From NCBI GenBank assembly GCA_019242135.1, contig JAFAWC010000252.1:1-13611 (forward strand): DNA of 13,611 bases, read 5' to 3'. Under the pieces are notes generated by a model, which ran no database searches, had not been told where the DNA came from, and saw only the letters and a program-made list of their open reading frames with translations. Both the position numbers and the translations under genes were made by a program. Source of the stretch: Mycobacteriaceae bacterium (GTDB taxonomy: Bacteria; Actinomycetota; Actinomycetes; Mycobacteriales; Mycobacteriaceae). Shown here in pieces: positions 7,917-13,611 of this stretch. Each line of letters starts with the position of its first letter. Positions within the stretch are counted from its first letter, which is position 1.

Positions 7917-8666
7917 ATGACGACCACAGATACCGACGCCCCGACGACGGACACCGACGCGACGACGGCCGACGCGCTGACCGCCGATGCGCTGACCGCC
8001 GACGCGCCGAAATCTCGCCGGCGCGCGGTGCGCGCGGCCGGGCCCGCAAAGGGAACCGCGCCCGAGCCCACTACCGTCCGGGTCGACAAGCCGACCGAGG
8101 AAGCGCCGCGCACCCGCAAGTCGGGACCGCCACCGCGGCGGCAGCCCAATCGGCGGCTGGTCGCCGTTGTCGCACTCTCGTGTGTGGGCGCGGCGACGTT
8201 CGGGCTGGCCGCAGCCGGGTATTTCCTATTGTGGCGACCGAAGGTCGAGTGGGAGCAGACACAAGCCCACAACCAGCGCTACGTGGACACCGCCTCGCAG
8301 ACGTTGGTGAACATGTACACGTTCAAACCGGACAACGTCGAGCAGAGTGTCGACCAGTTCTATCGGGGGATCAGCGGGCAGCTGCGCGACGAATGGGCCC
8401 GCGACAACCACATCGCCAACCTGAAGGCATTCCTCCGCGCCACCGGGAACAGCTCTGAAGCGGTGGTCAACGGCGCGGCACTGGAAAGTGTTGACAACGA
8501 GACGAAGACCGCTTCGGTGCTGGTGTCGCTGCGGGTGACCCAGAGCGACTCCAACGGCAACAACAAACCATCACTGCCGATGCGCTGGCGTGTCGTGGTG
8601 CAGGAGAACCTCGACACCGGTCAGATGACCACCTCCGACATGCGCTACCCGGACGGGGGCAGTTGA
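7917..8666 (+). CDS. mam4A: Mam4A, Mce-associated membrane protein (Rv3493c-like)
   Basis: This is a 249-residue protein with an ATG at 7917 and a weak purine stretch (AGAGGCAG, 7903-7910) ahead of it. The N-terminal 80 residues are cytoplasmic and low complexity: first Thr/Asp/Ala-rich with short repeats, then Arg/Pro-rich. Residues 81-106 are one transmembrane helix ending in FLLWRPKVEWEQ. Residues about 110-245 are the extracytoplasmic domain, with helix NQRYVDTASQTLVNMYTF and strands toward the end, a fold related to NTF2/VirB8-like Mam domains. Mam proteins are encoded at the end of mce operons and are thought to stabilise the Mce complex, as shown for OmamA with Mce1 and Mce4. The stop overlaps the next gene by one base. 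Family membership is clear; the exact role is inferred. Confidence 0.88.
   Translation: MTTTDTDAPTTDTDATTADALTADALTADAPKSRRRAVRAAGPAKGTAPEPTTVRVDKPTEEAPRTRKSGPPPRRQPNRRLVAVVALSCVGAATFGLAAAGYFLLWRPKVEWEQTQAHNQRYVDTASQTLVNMYTFKPDNVEQSVDQFYRGISGQLRDEWARDNHIANLKAFLRATGNSSEAVVNGAALESVDNETKTASVLVSLRVTQSDSNGNNKPSLPMRWRVVVQENLDTGQMTTSDMRYPDGGS
7968..8008 (+). repeat. Short in-frame tandem repeat in the mam4A N terminus
   Basis: Two near-identical 15-bp units (gcgctgaccgccgat at 7974-7988 and gcgctgaccgccgac at 7989-8003), with partial copies on both sides, encode ADALTADALTADAP (residues 18-31). They follow a looser Asp/Thr repeat, DTDAPTTDTDATT. Being a multiple of three, the unit can expand or shrink without breaking the frame. 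Confidence 0.75.
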
Positions 8667-9148
8667 TGCGCTGGCTCGTCACCGGCGTCGCTGGGCTGCT
8701 GGCGGCCGCGTTCGTCGCACTGGCCGGCGCCGGCGGCTGGCTGTACTGGAATCGGGTCGAGCGCACAGGCGAGGACCAGGCGCGCGCACAGCTGGGTCCG
8801 CTGGCAAAAGACCAGGTGCCCAAGATCTTCGGCTACGACTACCAAACCGTGGAAAGAAGCCTCGACACGGCCTACACGTACTTCACACCGGATTTCCGCA
8901 GACAGTTTCAGGAGAAGGCGAGCAAAGAGATCATTCCCCAGGCCCGCGACCGGCAGATGAACAGCCAAGTCAACGTCGTCGGCTACGGGGTGATGGATGC
9001 GCACCGCAATTCGGGTTCGGTGATGGTGTACATCAACCAGACCTGGATCGACAAGTCCCGCCAGCCGCTGTACAACGGCAGCCGGATCAAGGTCGACTAT
9101 CAGCGCCTTGACGGCAAGTGGTTGATCAACTCGATTGAAGTGCTTTAG
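8666..9148 (+). CDS. mam4B: Mam4B, Mce-associated membrane protein (Rv3492c-like)
   Basis: The ATG at 8666 overlaps the mam4A stop (TGATG) and gives 160 residues, the length I recall for M. tuberculosis Rv3492c. A TTG three bases earlier could only add one residue. GACGGGGGC just upstream (about 8652-8660) can serve as the ribosome-binding site. Residues about 4-27 are a single Ala/Gly/Leu-rich transmembrane anchor, and residues 30-160 form an extracytoplasmic domain ending with DGKWLINSIEVL, typical of Mam C-terminal strands. It resembles mam4A in layout and, by family knowledge, supports assembly or stability of the Mce complex. It is the last gene of the operon, with only 57 bp before the convergent otsA stop. 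Confidence 0.88.
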   Translation: MRWLVTGVAGLLAAAFVALAGAGGWLYWNRVERTGEDQARAQLGPLAKDQVPKIFGYDYQTVERSLDTAYTYFTPDFRRQFQEKASKEIIPQARDRQMNSQVNVVGYGVMDAHRNSGSVMVYINQTWIDKSRQPLYNGSRIKVDYQRLDGKWLINSIEVL

Positions 9149-9150
9149 CT

Positions 9151-9211
9151 TTCGCCGGCTTTCGTCACCTTTCGCCGGCTTTCGTCAGCTTTCGCCGGCT
9201 TTCCGTCAGCT
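9151..9211. repeat. 20/21-bp tandem repeat between mam4B and otsA stops
   Basis: Three head-to-tail copies lie at 9151-9170, 9171-9190 and 9191-9211: ttcgccggctttcgtcacct, a copy with one substitution, and a copy with one extra base. Read on the minus strand, each copy contains GAAAGSTGA, equivalent to the last codons and stop of otsA (Glu-Ser-stop at 9206-9214). The array therefore looks like a repeated duplication of the otsA 3' end into the gap. Each copy holds the self-complementary GCCGGC, but I see no hairpin followed by a U-run, so I do not call a terminator. Confidence 0.8.
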
Positions 9212-10654
9212 TTCGTCCTTGCCGGCCAGCGCGTCCAAGAATGACCGCGCCCACCGGTCGACGTCGTGGGTCAACACCTGACGGCGCAGCGCCCGCATCC
9301 GCCGCCGGCCCTCTTCCGGACTCTGGTTCATCGCCGCCTCGATGCCGTCCTTCACGCCTTCCAGATCGTGCGGGTTGACCAGATACGCCTGTCGCAGTTC
9401 GTTTGCCGCGCCGGTGAATTCGCTTAGCACCAGAGCTCCCCCCAAGTCGCTGCGGCACGCTACGTATTCCTTGGCCACCAGGTTCATCCCGTCGCGCAGC
9501 GGAGTGACCAGCATGACGTCGCTGGCGACGTAGAACGCGATCAGCTCGTCCCGTGGCAGCGGGCGGTGCAGGTAGTGCACCATGGTGTGGCCGACTTCGC
9601 CGTACTCGCCGTTGATGTGTCCCACCTGGCGCTCGATGTCCTCGCGAAGCGCCTTATAGCTTTCGACGCGTTCCCGGCTGGGCGTGGCCAACTGCACAAA
9701 GACGGTGTCGTCGCGCTTGGCCCGGCCCTCGGCCAGCAGTTCCGAAAACGCTTTCAGCCGTACGTCGATGCCCTTCGTGTAATCCAGCCGGTCGACACCC
9801 AAGAGAACCTTGCGTGGGTCACCTAGTTCTGACCGTATTTCGCGGGCCCGCTGGCGCACGCTTCGCTCTCGGCCCTTGTGGTCGAGGTCGGCGGAGTCGA
9901 TCGAGATCGGAAACGCTCCCACCCGAACTATCCGCGAGCCGTATTCCACCTCGCCGAACCGCGAACGCACGCCGATCGATCCGCGCGACGTGTTCGCCCC
10001 GACCAGCCGCCGTGCCAGGATGAGGAAGTTCTGAGCGCCGCCCTGCATGTGAAATCCCACTAGATCGGCACCCAGTAGTCCCTCGACAATCGCCGTGCGC
10101 CAGGGCAATTGCATGAACAACTCGACGGGGGGAAACGGGATGTGCAGGAAGAAGCCGATGGTGAGGTCTGGCCGCAGTTCCCGCAACATCTTCGGCACCA
10201 GCTGCAATTGATAGTCCTGCACCCACACCGTGGCGTTTTTCGCTGCTGCTCGCGACGCGGCTTCGGCGAAGCGCCGGTTCACGTCGACGTAGCGATCCCA
10301 CCACGCCCGGTGATAGAGCGGTTTGACGATCACGTCGTGGTACAGCGGCCATAGGGTGGCGTTGGAGAAACCCTCGTAGTACTCCGCGACGTCGTCCTCG
10401 CTCAACCGCACCGGAAACAGTTCCAGCTCATCATCGACGATGGGTTCCTCATCGACGTCCGGGACGCCCGGCCAGCCGATCCACGCGCCGTGCTGTCGGC
10501 GCAGCAGCGGCTCCAGGGCGGTGACCAGTCCGCCCGGGCTGCGTTTCCAGGTGGTGCTGCCGTCCGGAAGTCGTTCCAAGTCGATTGGCAGCCGGTTGGC
10601 GACGACGACGAATTCCGAGTCCTTTCCGCGTCCGGCCGCCGCGGAGGCACTCAT
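9206..10654 (-). CDS. otsA: OtsA, trehalose-6-phosphate synthase (GT20)
   Basis: This 482-residue cytoplasmic enzyme makes trehalose-6-phosphate from a nucleoside-diphosphate glucose and glucose-6-phosphate. The GT20 motifs are in order. [13 protein letters not shown] is at residues 37-49, [13 protein letters not shown] at 94-106, and [11 protein letters not shown] at 144-154. [10 protein letters not shown] is at 167-176, and [12 protein letters not shown] at 286-297 carries Arg289 and Lys294. [15 protein letters not shown] at 384-398 carries Asp388 and Glu396. The Arg/Lys and Asp/Glu spacings equal those of the E. coli active-site residues R262/K267 and D361/E369. The ATG at 10654 directly abuts the TAG of the upstream 54-codon gene, with no good Shine-Dalgarno, so reinitiation is likely. 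The protein ends [10 protein letters not shown], slightly shorter than the 500-residue M. tuberculosis protein. Trehalose supplies stress protection and mycolate carriers. Confidence 0.97.
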   Translation of the reverse strand: MSASAAAGRGKDSEFVVVANRLPIDLERLPDGSTTWKRSPGGLVTALEPLLRRQHGAWIGWPGVPDVDEEPIVDDELELFPVRLSEDDVAEYYEGFSNATLWPLYHDVIVKPLYHRAWWDRYVDVNRRFAEAASRAAAKNATVWVQDYQLQLVPKMLRELRPDLTIGFFLHIPFPPVELFMQLPWRTAIVEGLLGADLVGFHMQGGAQNFLILARRLVGANTSRGSIGVRSRFGEVEYGSRIVRVGAFPISIDSADLDHKGRERSVRQRAREIRSELGDPRKVLLGVDRLDYTKGIDVRLKAFSELLAEGRAKRDDTVFVQLATPSRERVESYKALREDIERQVGHINGEYGEVGHTMVHYLHRPLPRDELIAFYVASDVMLVTPLRDGMNLVAKEYVACRSDLGGALVLSEFTGAANELRQAYLVNPHDLEGVKDGIEAAMNQSPEEGRRRMRALRRQVLTHDVDRWARSFLDALAGKDES

Positions 10655-10819
10655 CTAGGACTCGTTCTTCGCCGGTCCAATACCGAGCATCGACAGGAAG
10701 ATCCGGCATTCGTCGGCGTCGGTCGCATAGGCGGCGACCACCCGGCGAGCTTGCCGCGCGGTGCTGTCGGCCAGCGGTTCCACGTCGTCGATGTCGGCGG
10801 GGTCAGATTTAGCGGGCAT
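10655..10819 (-). CDS. Conserved 54-residue protein upstream of otsA (Rv3489-like)
   Basis: The reading frame runs from ATG at 10819-10817 to TAG at 10657-10655 and encodes 54 residues. It has an acidic N terminus (MPAKSDPADIDDVEPLADST) and a helical core (ARQARRVVAAYATDADECRI), then FLSMLGIG and a short tail. M. tuberculosis has a 54-aa gene, Rv3489, in the same place before otsA, and the core matches what I recall of it. There is no signal peptide or membrane segment, and one cysteine (Cys38). The function is unknown to me. The stop touches the otsA ATG (TAGATG), so the two are probably co-transcribed and translationally coupled. There is no Shine-Dalgarno before its ATG; instead a -10 box sits where a leaderless transcript would need it. 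Confidence 0.85.
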   Translation of the reverse strand: MPAKSDPADIDDVEPLADSTARQARRVVAAYATDADECRIFLSMLGIGPAKNES

Positions 10820-10825
10820 AGGACA

Positions 10826-10831
10826 ACTCTA
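10826..10831 (-). promoter_or_regulatory. Predicted -10 box for a leaderless 54-aa gene/otsA transcript
   Basis: On the minus strand 10831-10826 reads TAGAGT, a TANNNT mycobacterial -10 hexamer. If transcription starts at the A of the ATG (10819), the hexamer occupies exactly -12 to -7. No Shine-Dalgarno is present in the few bases before the ATG, which fits a leaderless mRNA, a common form in mycobacteria. I see no clear -35 element. Confidence 0.55.
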
Positions 10832-10853
10832 AGCGAAGACCGCCGCCGACCGA

Positions 10854-10881
10854 TTGCCCGGCGTGGTTCGATGGCTAGAAC
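10854..10881 (+). promoter_or_regulatory. Possible promoter of the SDR gene
   Basis: TTGCCC (10854-10859) and TAGAAC (10876-10881) are 16 bp apart and could act as -35 and -10 boxes, with a start near 10888. The -10 is imperfect because it lacks the final T. It overlaps the KstR-like operator, as expected for a repressor-controlled promoter. Confidence 0.35.
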
Positions 10882-10889
10882 GTGTTTCA
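10876..10889. promoter_or_regulatory. KstR-type operator (TnnAACnnGTTnnA)
   Basis: TAGAACGTGTTTCA fits all eight fixed positions of the 14-bp inverted repeat described for KstR, the TetR-family repressor of cholesterol catabolism and of mce4 in mycobacteria. It lies in the 101-bp divergent region, 31 bp before the SDR start codon and far nearer the SDR than the 54-aa gene/otsA promoter. I infer repression of the SDR in the absence of sterol-derived CoA thioesters. Confidence 0.7.
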
Positions 10890-10910
10890 GTTTCAGGACG
10901 GATTCGGGAC

Positions 10911-10915
10911 AGGAG
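10911..10915 (+). promoter_or_regulatory. Shine-Dalgarno that fixes the SDR start
   Basis: AGGAG stands 5 bases before the GTG at 10921. It favours this start over the in-frame GTG at 10882, which lies inside the predicted KstR operator and has no such site. Confidence 0.75.
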
Positions 10916-10920
10916 ATGTA

Positions 10921-11742
10921 GTGAAACGGTCGGTGGTGGCGGATCGGACCTTCCTGGTCACGGGCGGGGGGAGCGGAATCGGCAAGGCGGTGGCCGCAGC
11001 GCTGGCGGAGGCCGGCGCGCGGGTGATGATCGTTGGTCGCAACCCGGATCGGCTCGCGGCCGCCGTCACCGACATCGCCGGAAGCGTGCGCTATGAGCCG
11101 ACCGACGTCACGAACGAGGAGGAGACCGCACGCGCGGTTGATGCGGCGACCGCGTGGAGCGGCCGGTTGCACGGGGTGGTTCATTGTGCGGGCGGCTCCG
11201 AGACGATCGGCCCGATCACGCAGATCGACTCCGAGGCGTGGCGGCGCACGGTGGACCTGAACGTCAACGGCACCATGTACGTGTTGAAGCACTCGGCGCG
11301 CGAGATGGTGCGCGGGGGCGGCGGGGCGTTCGTCGCGATCTCGTCGATCGCCGCGAGCAACACCCACCGCTGGTTCGGTGCCTACGGGCCCACCAAATCC
11401 GCCATCGACCACCTCGTGAAGGTCGCCGCCGATGAGCTCGGCCCGTCGTGGGTGCGGGTGAACGGCATCCGGCCGGGCCTGATCCGCACCGACCTGGTCG
11501 AGCCGATCATGCAGACGCCGGGCGTCCTGGACGACTACCGGATCAACACCCCGCTGCCCCGTGTCGGCGAGGTCGACGACGTCGCGTCGGCGTGTCTGTT
11601 TCTGCTTAGCGACGCGGCGAGCTGGATCACCGGCCAGATCATCAATGTGGACGGCGGCCAGTCCCTGCGCCGCGGACCGGACTTCACCGCCATGCTGGAA
11701 CCGGTGTTCGGACCCGACGGGCTGCGCGGCCTGGTCAATTAG
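10921..11742 (+). CDS. Short-chain dehydrogenase/reductase, probable KstR-regulon member
   Basis: This is a 273-residue classical SDR from the GTG at 10921. The cofactor motif TGGGSGIG is at residues 14-21. Arg40 in VGRN after the second strand suggests NADP(H). HCAGG at 88-92 stands in for NNAG, and LNVNG has the catalytic Asn114. Ser142 is followed 13 residues later by Tyr155 in YGPTK, with Lys159, so the Asn-Ser-Tyr-Lys tetrad is complete. RPGLIRTDL and the final ITGQIINVDGGQSLRRG are typical SDR ends. It is a soluble, probably tetrameric oxidoreductase acting on a hydroxyl/keto pair. The substrate cannot be read from sequence. The KstR-type site upstream and the mce4 operon next door suggest a sterol ring or side-chain intermediate. 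It stops 3 bp before the convergent DUF6295-like gene. A fatty-acid 3-oxoacyl reductase is the main alternative. Confidence 0.92.
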   Translation: MKRSVVADRTFLVTGGGSGIGKAVAAALAEAGARVMIVGRNPDRLAAAVTDIAGSVRYEPTDVTNEEETARAVDAATAWSGRLHGVVHCAGGSETIGPITQIDSEAWRRTVDLNVNGTMYVLKHSAREMVRGGGGAFVAISSIAASNTHRWFGAYGPTKSAIDHLVKVAADELGPSWVRVNGIRPGLIRTDLVEPIMQTPGVLDDYRINTPLPRVGEVDDVASACLFLLSDAASWITGQIINVDGGQSLRRGPDFTAMLEPVFGPDGLRGLVN

Positions 11743-11745
11743 AGG

Positions 11746-12024
11746 TCATCTGAGCTGGTGACTTGACGCGATACCCGCGGGCGCACTGGCGACGGCCGCG
11801 CGGAGGGCCTCGGCGAGCGCCAGCGCGCTTTCCTCGGTGAGCTCGAGGGCGACCCGCGCGGACGCGCCGAGCGCCGGATTCAGCAGATCGATGTTCACGG
11901 TGTGCCCGTAGGGCGCGTGCACGGGATGGTCGACGTAGACCGTTGCCTCGGTCGCGGTGAACCACCCCGTGGCGCCCTTGCCGCTGCCGTCGACGGCGAT
12001 TTTCTCGGTCAGGTAGGTGCACAT
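11746..12024 (-). CDS. DUF6295-like small conserved protein
   Basis: This is a 92-residue soluble protein whose ATG lies 3 bp after the stop of the dienelactone-hydrolase-like gene, so the two are surely co-translated. It opens with MCTYLTEKIAVDGSGKGATG and has the central motif VDHPVHAPYGHTVNID, with His33, His36 and His41. It then has a hydrophobic strand (ARVALELTEESALALAEAL) and an Ala-rich helix. This pattern is what I recall for actinobacterial DUF6295 proteins; no function is known to me. The clustered histidines and Cys2 could bind a metal, which is only a guess. There is no signal peptide. The 3' end faces the SDR stop with 3 bp between them. Confidence 0.75.
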   Translation of the reverse strand: MCTYLTEKIAVDGSGKGATGWFTATEATVYVDHPVHAPYGHTVNIDLLNPALGASARVALELTEESALALAEALRAAVASAPAGIASSHQLR

Positions 12025-12027
12025 CGG

Positions 12028-12783
12028 TCAGCCCACCAGATGCTTGGCGAAGAACTCGTCGATGCGGCGCCAGCCGTCCACCGCCGCCTCCACGCGGTAC
12101 GCCGGCCGGTCGACCGAGAAGAACGAGTGTCCGGCCCCGTCGTAGGAGTAGAACTCGTGGTGCTTGCCTGACCGGGTCAGCTCGGCATCGAGTGTCTGCA
12201 CTGACTCGGGCGACGGATAACGGTCGTCCTTGCCGAACAGTCCCAGCAACGGGCAGTTGAGGTTTCCCACCAGGCCGAGGATCGGTTTCATGTGCTTCGG
12301 CATGCCCTCCGGCGGGTCCTCGACGACGAACGCGCCGTAACAGTCAACGGCCGCATCCACTTTCAGCGAGCAGGCGGCGAGCACAGCCTGCCGGCCGCCG
12401 GAGCAGTGACCGATCACGCCGATCTTTCCGTTGGCGCCGTCGAGTCCGCGCAGATATTCGGCGGCGCCCTCGACGTCTCCGACCAGCCGGTCGTCGGGCA
12501 CCCCGCCGGCGGCGCGCGCGGCAGCGGCGGCGTCGTCGGGGTCGGCGCCGGGGGCTTCCCGCCAATAGAGGTTGGGGCAGATCGTGTGGTAGCCGCCGAC
12601 AGCCAGTCTGCGCACGAATTCCTTTGTCTCCCGGTCATAACCCGGCATGTGATGAATCCACACCAACCCGCCGCGCGAGCCCGGTGCGAGCGGAACGGCA
12701 CGGTAGGCCTCGATCTCGTCACCGTTGTTACCGGTGATCATGACCGTTTCTGCACGGATCGCGTCCGAACTGATCGACGTCAT
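12028..12783 (-). CDS. Dienelactone hydrolase family protein (alpha/beta hydrolase)
   Basis: This is a 251-residue protein from the ATG at 12783, preceded by GAGGGG (9 bases away), which favours this start over longer in-frame ones. The motif GHCSGG puts a cysteine nucleophile at residue 127, as in true dienelactone hydrolases rather than serine esterases. GKDDRYPS supplies the acid (Asp186 or 187) and GAGHSF the histidine (His219), giving a Cys-Asp-His triad. WIHHMPGYD near residue 42 corresponds to the oxyanion-hole region (HExxG in many relatives). There is no signal peptide, so it is cytoplasmic. The family hydrolyses dienelactones from chloro- or hydroxy-aromatic breakdown, but many members act on other esters or lactones; the substrate here is unknown. 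It heads a two-gene operon with the DUF6295-like gene and diverges from the CocE-like gene. Confidence 0.92.
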   Translation of the reverse strand: MTSISSDAIRAETVMITGNNGDEIEAYRAVPLAPGSRGGLVWIHHMPGYDRETKEFVRRLAVGGYHTICPNLYWREAPGADPDDAAAAARAAGGVPDDRLVGDVEGAAEYLRGLDGANGKIGVIGHCSGGRQAVLAACSLKVDAAVDCYGAFVVEDPPEGMPKHMKPILGLVGNLNCPLLGLFGKDDRYPSPESVQTLDAELTRSGKHHEFYSYDGAGHSFFSVDRPAYRVEAAVDGWRRIDEFFAKHLVG

Positions 12784-12881
12784 CGTCACGTTCCCCTCTC
12801 GCACGTCGTCGACTGTGCAGCTTGTCGTCGTGTTTACTCGCAATAAATGATGACAACCCACACACTCGGCGGTGAACGCCG
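12784..12881. other. Divergent intergenic region between the two hydrolase genes
   Basis: These 98 bp must carry the promoters of both the minus-strand hydrolase operon and the plus-strand CocE-like gene. The middle is AT-richer than its surroundings. On the plus strand TTGTCG (12822-12827) and TAAATG (12844-12849), 16 bp apart, are a weak candidate promoter. TTTA and TAAA (12833-12836 and 12844-12847) form a very short inverted repeat. I see no KstR-type motif here. Confidence 0.4.
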
Positions 12882-13611
12882 GTGACGCAAGAGCCGACCC
12901 GCCCGCCGACCGCGGCTCGCGTCCTATGCTGCACGGTCGCGGTCTGCCTCGCGGTCGCCTCGTGCACGACGCCGGAACATCGCGCCCCCGGCCGGGTGGG
13001 CGGGTCATGCGCCATCGTCAAGCAAACCGACGTGCCGGCGACGATGCGCGACGGCACGATTCTGCGCGCCGACGTCTATCGGCCGCAGACCTCTGAAGCG
13101 GTGCCGGTGATCCTGATGAGAACCCAGTACGGAAAGGACAGCGCCCAGGTGGATCCCGGGCGGTACCGGCCACCCGACTGGTTCGCGTCGTACTGCTATC
13201 TCGTTGTCGTGCAGGATGTCCGGGGACAGGGCGAATCGGGCGGCACATTTTCGGAGTTCACCCACGATCAGGACGATGGCTACGACAGTGTGGAATGGGC
13301 GGCCGCGCTGCCCGGCTCCAACGGCAAGGTCGCGATGTACGGATCCTCATATGTCGGCGCCACGCAGTGGCTCGCCGCGGTCACCGCGCCGCCGCACCTG
13401 GTGACGATCGTGCCGGCCAACACCGCGTCGGACTACTACGACGGGTGGACGTACGAGGGTGGCGAGTTCCGGCTCGCGTTCGTGCTGCCCTGGACGATTT
13501 CGGCGATCGCCACGGGCGCCGCCCAGAACCGGCACGACGACGCCACGGTCACCGAGCTGGCCGCCGCCGCAGCCGATGTGACGCGCTGGCTGAACTTCAA
13601 GCCCTACCAGG
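12882..13611 (+). CDS. CocE/NonD family serine hydrolase, putative lipoprotein (5' part)
   Basis: The frame is open from GTG 12882 to the window end (243 codons), so the C terminus is missing. An in-frame TGA at 12873-12875 makes GTG 12882 the first possible start. Residues 11-27 are a short hydrophobic export signal ending VASC, a lipobox that would lipidate Cys28. The mature part has the X-Pro-dipeptidyl/CocE hydrolase pattern: MRDGTILRADVYRP at 55-68, RTQYGK with Tyr83 as likely oxyanion residue, DVRGQGESGG at 112-121, and GSSYVG with nucleophile Ser156. The Asp and His of the triad and the C-terminal jelly-roll should lie beyond the window. Such enzymes cleave esters or acyl-peptides; here it would act outside the cytoplasm. 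The substrate is unknown. It diverges from the dienelactone-hydrolase operon. Confidence 0.88.
   Translation, partial: MTQEPTRPPTAARVLCCTVAVCLAVASCTTPEHRAPGRVGGSCAIVKQTDVPATMRDGTILRADVYRPQTSEAVPVILMRTQYGKDSAQVDPGRYRPPDWFASYCYLVVVQDVRGQGESGGTFSEFTHDQDDGYDSVEWAAALPGSNGKVAMYGSSYVGATQWLAAVTAPPHLVTIVPANTASDYYDGWTYEGGEFRLAFVLPWTISAIATGAAQNRHDDATVTELAAAAADVTRWLNFKPYQ

Noticed and set aside
9154..9199. GCCGGC repeats as a transcription terminator
   Set aside because: The palindromes are only 6 bp, the flanks do not pair, and there is no U-run after either possible stem.
9151..9211. CRISPR array
   Set aside because: The units are directly adjacent with no spacers; this is a simple tandem repeat.
10651..11412. 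A 253-codon open frame antisense to the SDR, also covering the 54-aa gene in another frame
   Set aside because: The SDR and the 54-residue protein both have clear family features; this frame has none.

Overview
The window reads as a piece of mycobacterial chromosome (genus Mycobacterium in the broad sense, species not identified). The grounds are high G+C, frequent GTG starts, and a gene order that, as I recall it, matches the mce4 - otsA neighbourhood of Mycobacterium tuberculosis. I have no search results. Names rest on motif recognition, gene order, protein length and remembered family sequences.

Positions 1-9148 (+) hold the distal part of an mce4 operon: the 3' end of the permease gene yrbE4B, then mce4A, B, C, D, E (lprN, lipoprotein) and F, then two Mce-associated membrane proteins (mam4A, mam4B). 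From mce4B to mce4F the genes overlap by 1-8 bp or are 6 bp apart, so this is one translationally coupled transcript. Its promoter lies upstream of the window. By family knowledge, the six Mce proteins form a hetero-hexameric periplasmic lipid conduit on the YrbE4A/B permease. It is powered by the MceG ATPase, encoded elsewhere, and imports cholesterol and other sterols.

Positions 9149-10819 (-) converge on that operon. They hold otsA (trehalose-6-phosphate synthase) and, directly upstream with no spacer, a 54-residue conserved protein like M. tuberculosis Rv3489. A TANNNT -10 box sits at the exact distance for a leaderless transcript starting at the small gene's ATG. The 57 bp between mam4B and otsA is a short tandem repeat that copies the 3' end of otsA, including its stop codon.

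Positions 10820-11742 (+) hold a classical short-chain dehydrogenase behind a perfect match to the 14-bp KstR operator consensus (TnnAACnnGTTnnA). This suggests the gene belongs to the cholesterol-catabolism regulon and works with the neighbouring sterol importer.

Positions 11743-13611 hold a minus-strand pair, a dienelactone-hydrolase-family enzyme followed by a DUF6295-like small protein. Diverging from it is the 5' part of a CocE/NonD-type serine hydrolase with a lipoprotein signal, cut by the window end.

Most of the window is a known system. The points most worth a second look are the KstR site at the SDR, the leaderless 54-aa gene/otsA start, a two-cysteine insertion in the Mce4E MCE domain, and the duplicated otsA tail. 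I did not find evidence of an entirely undescribed system.
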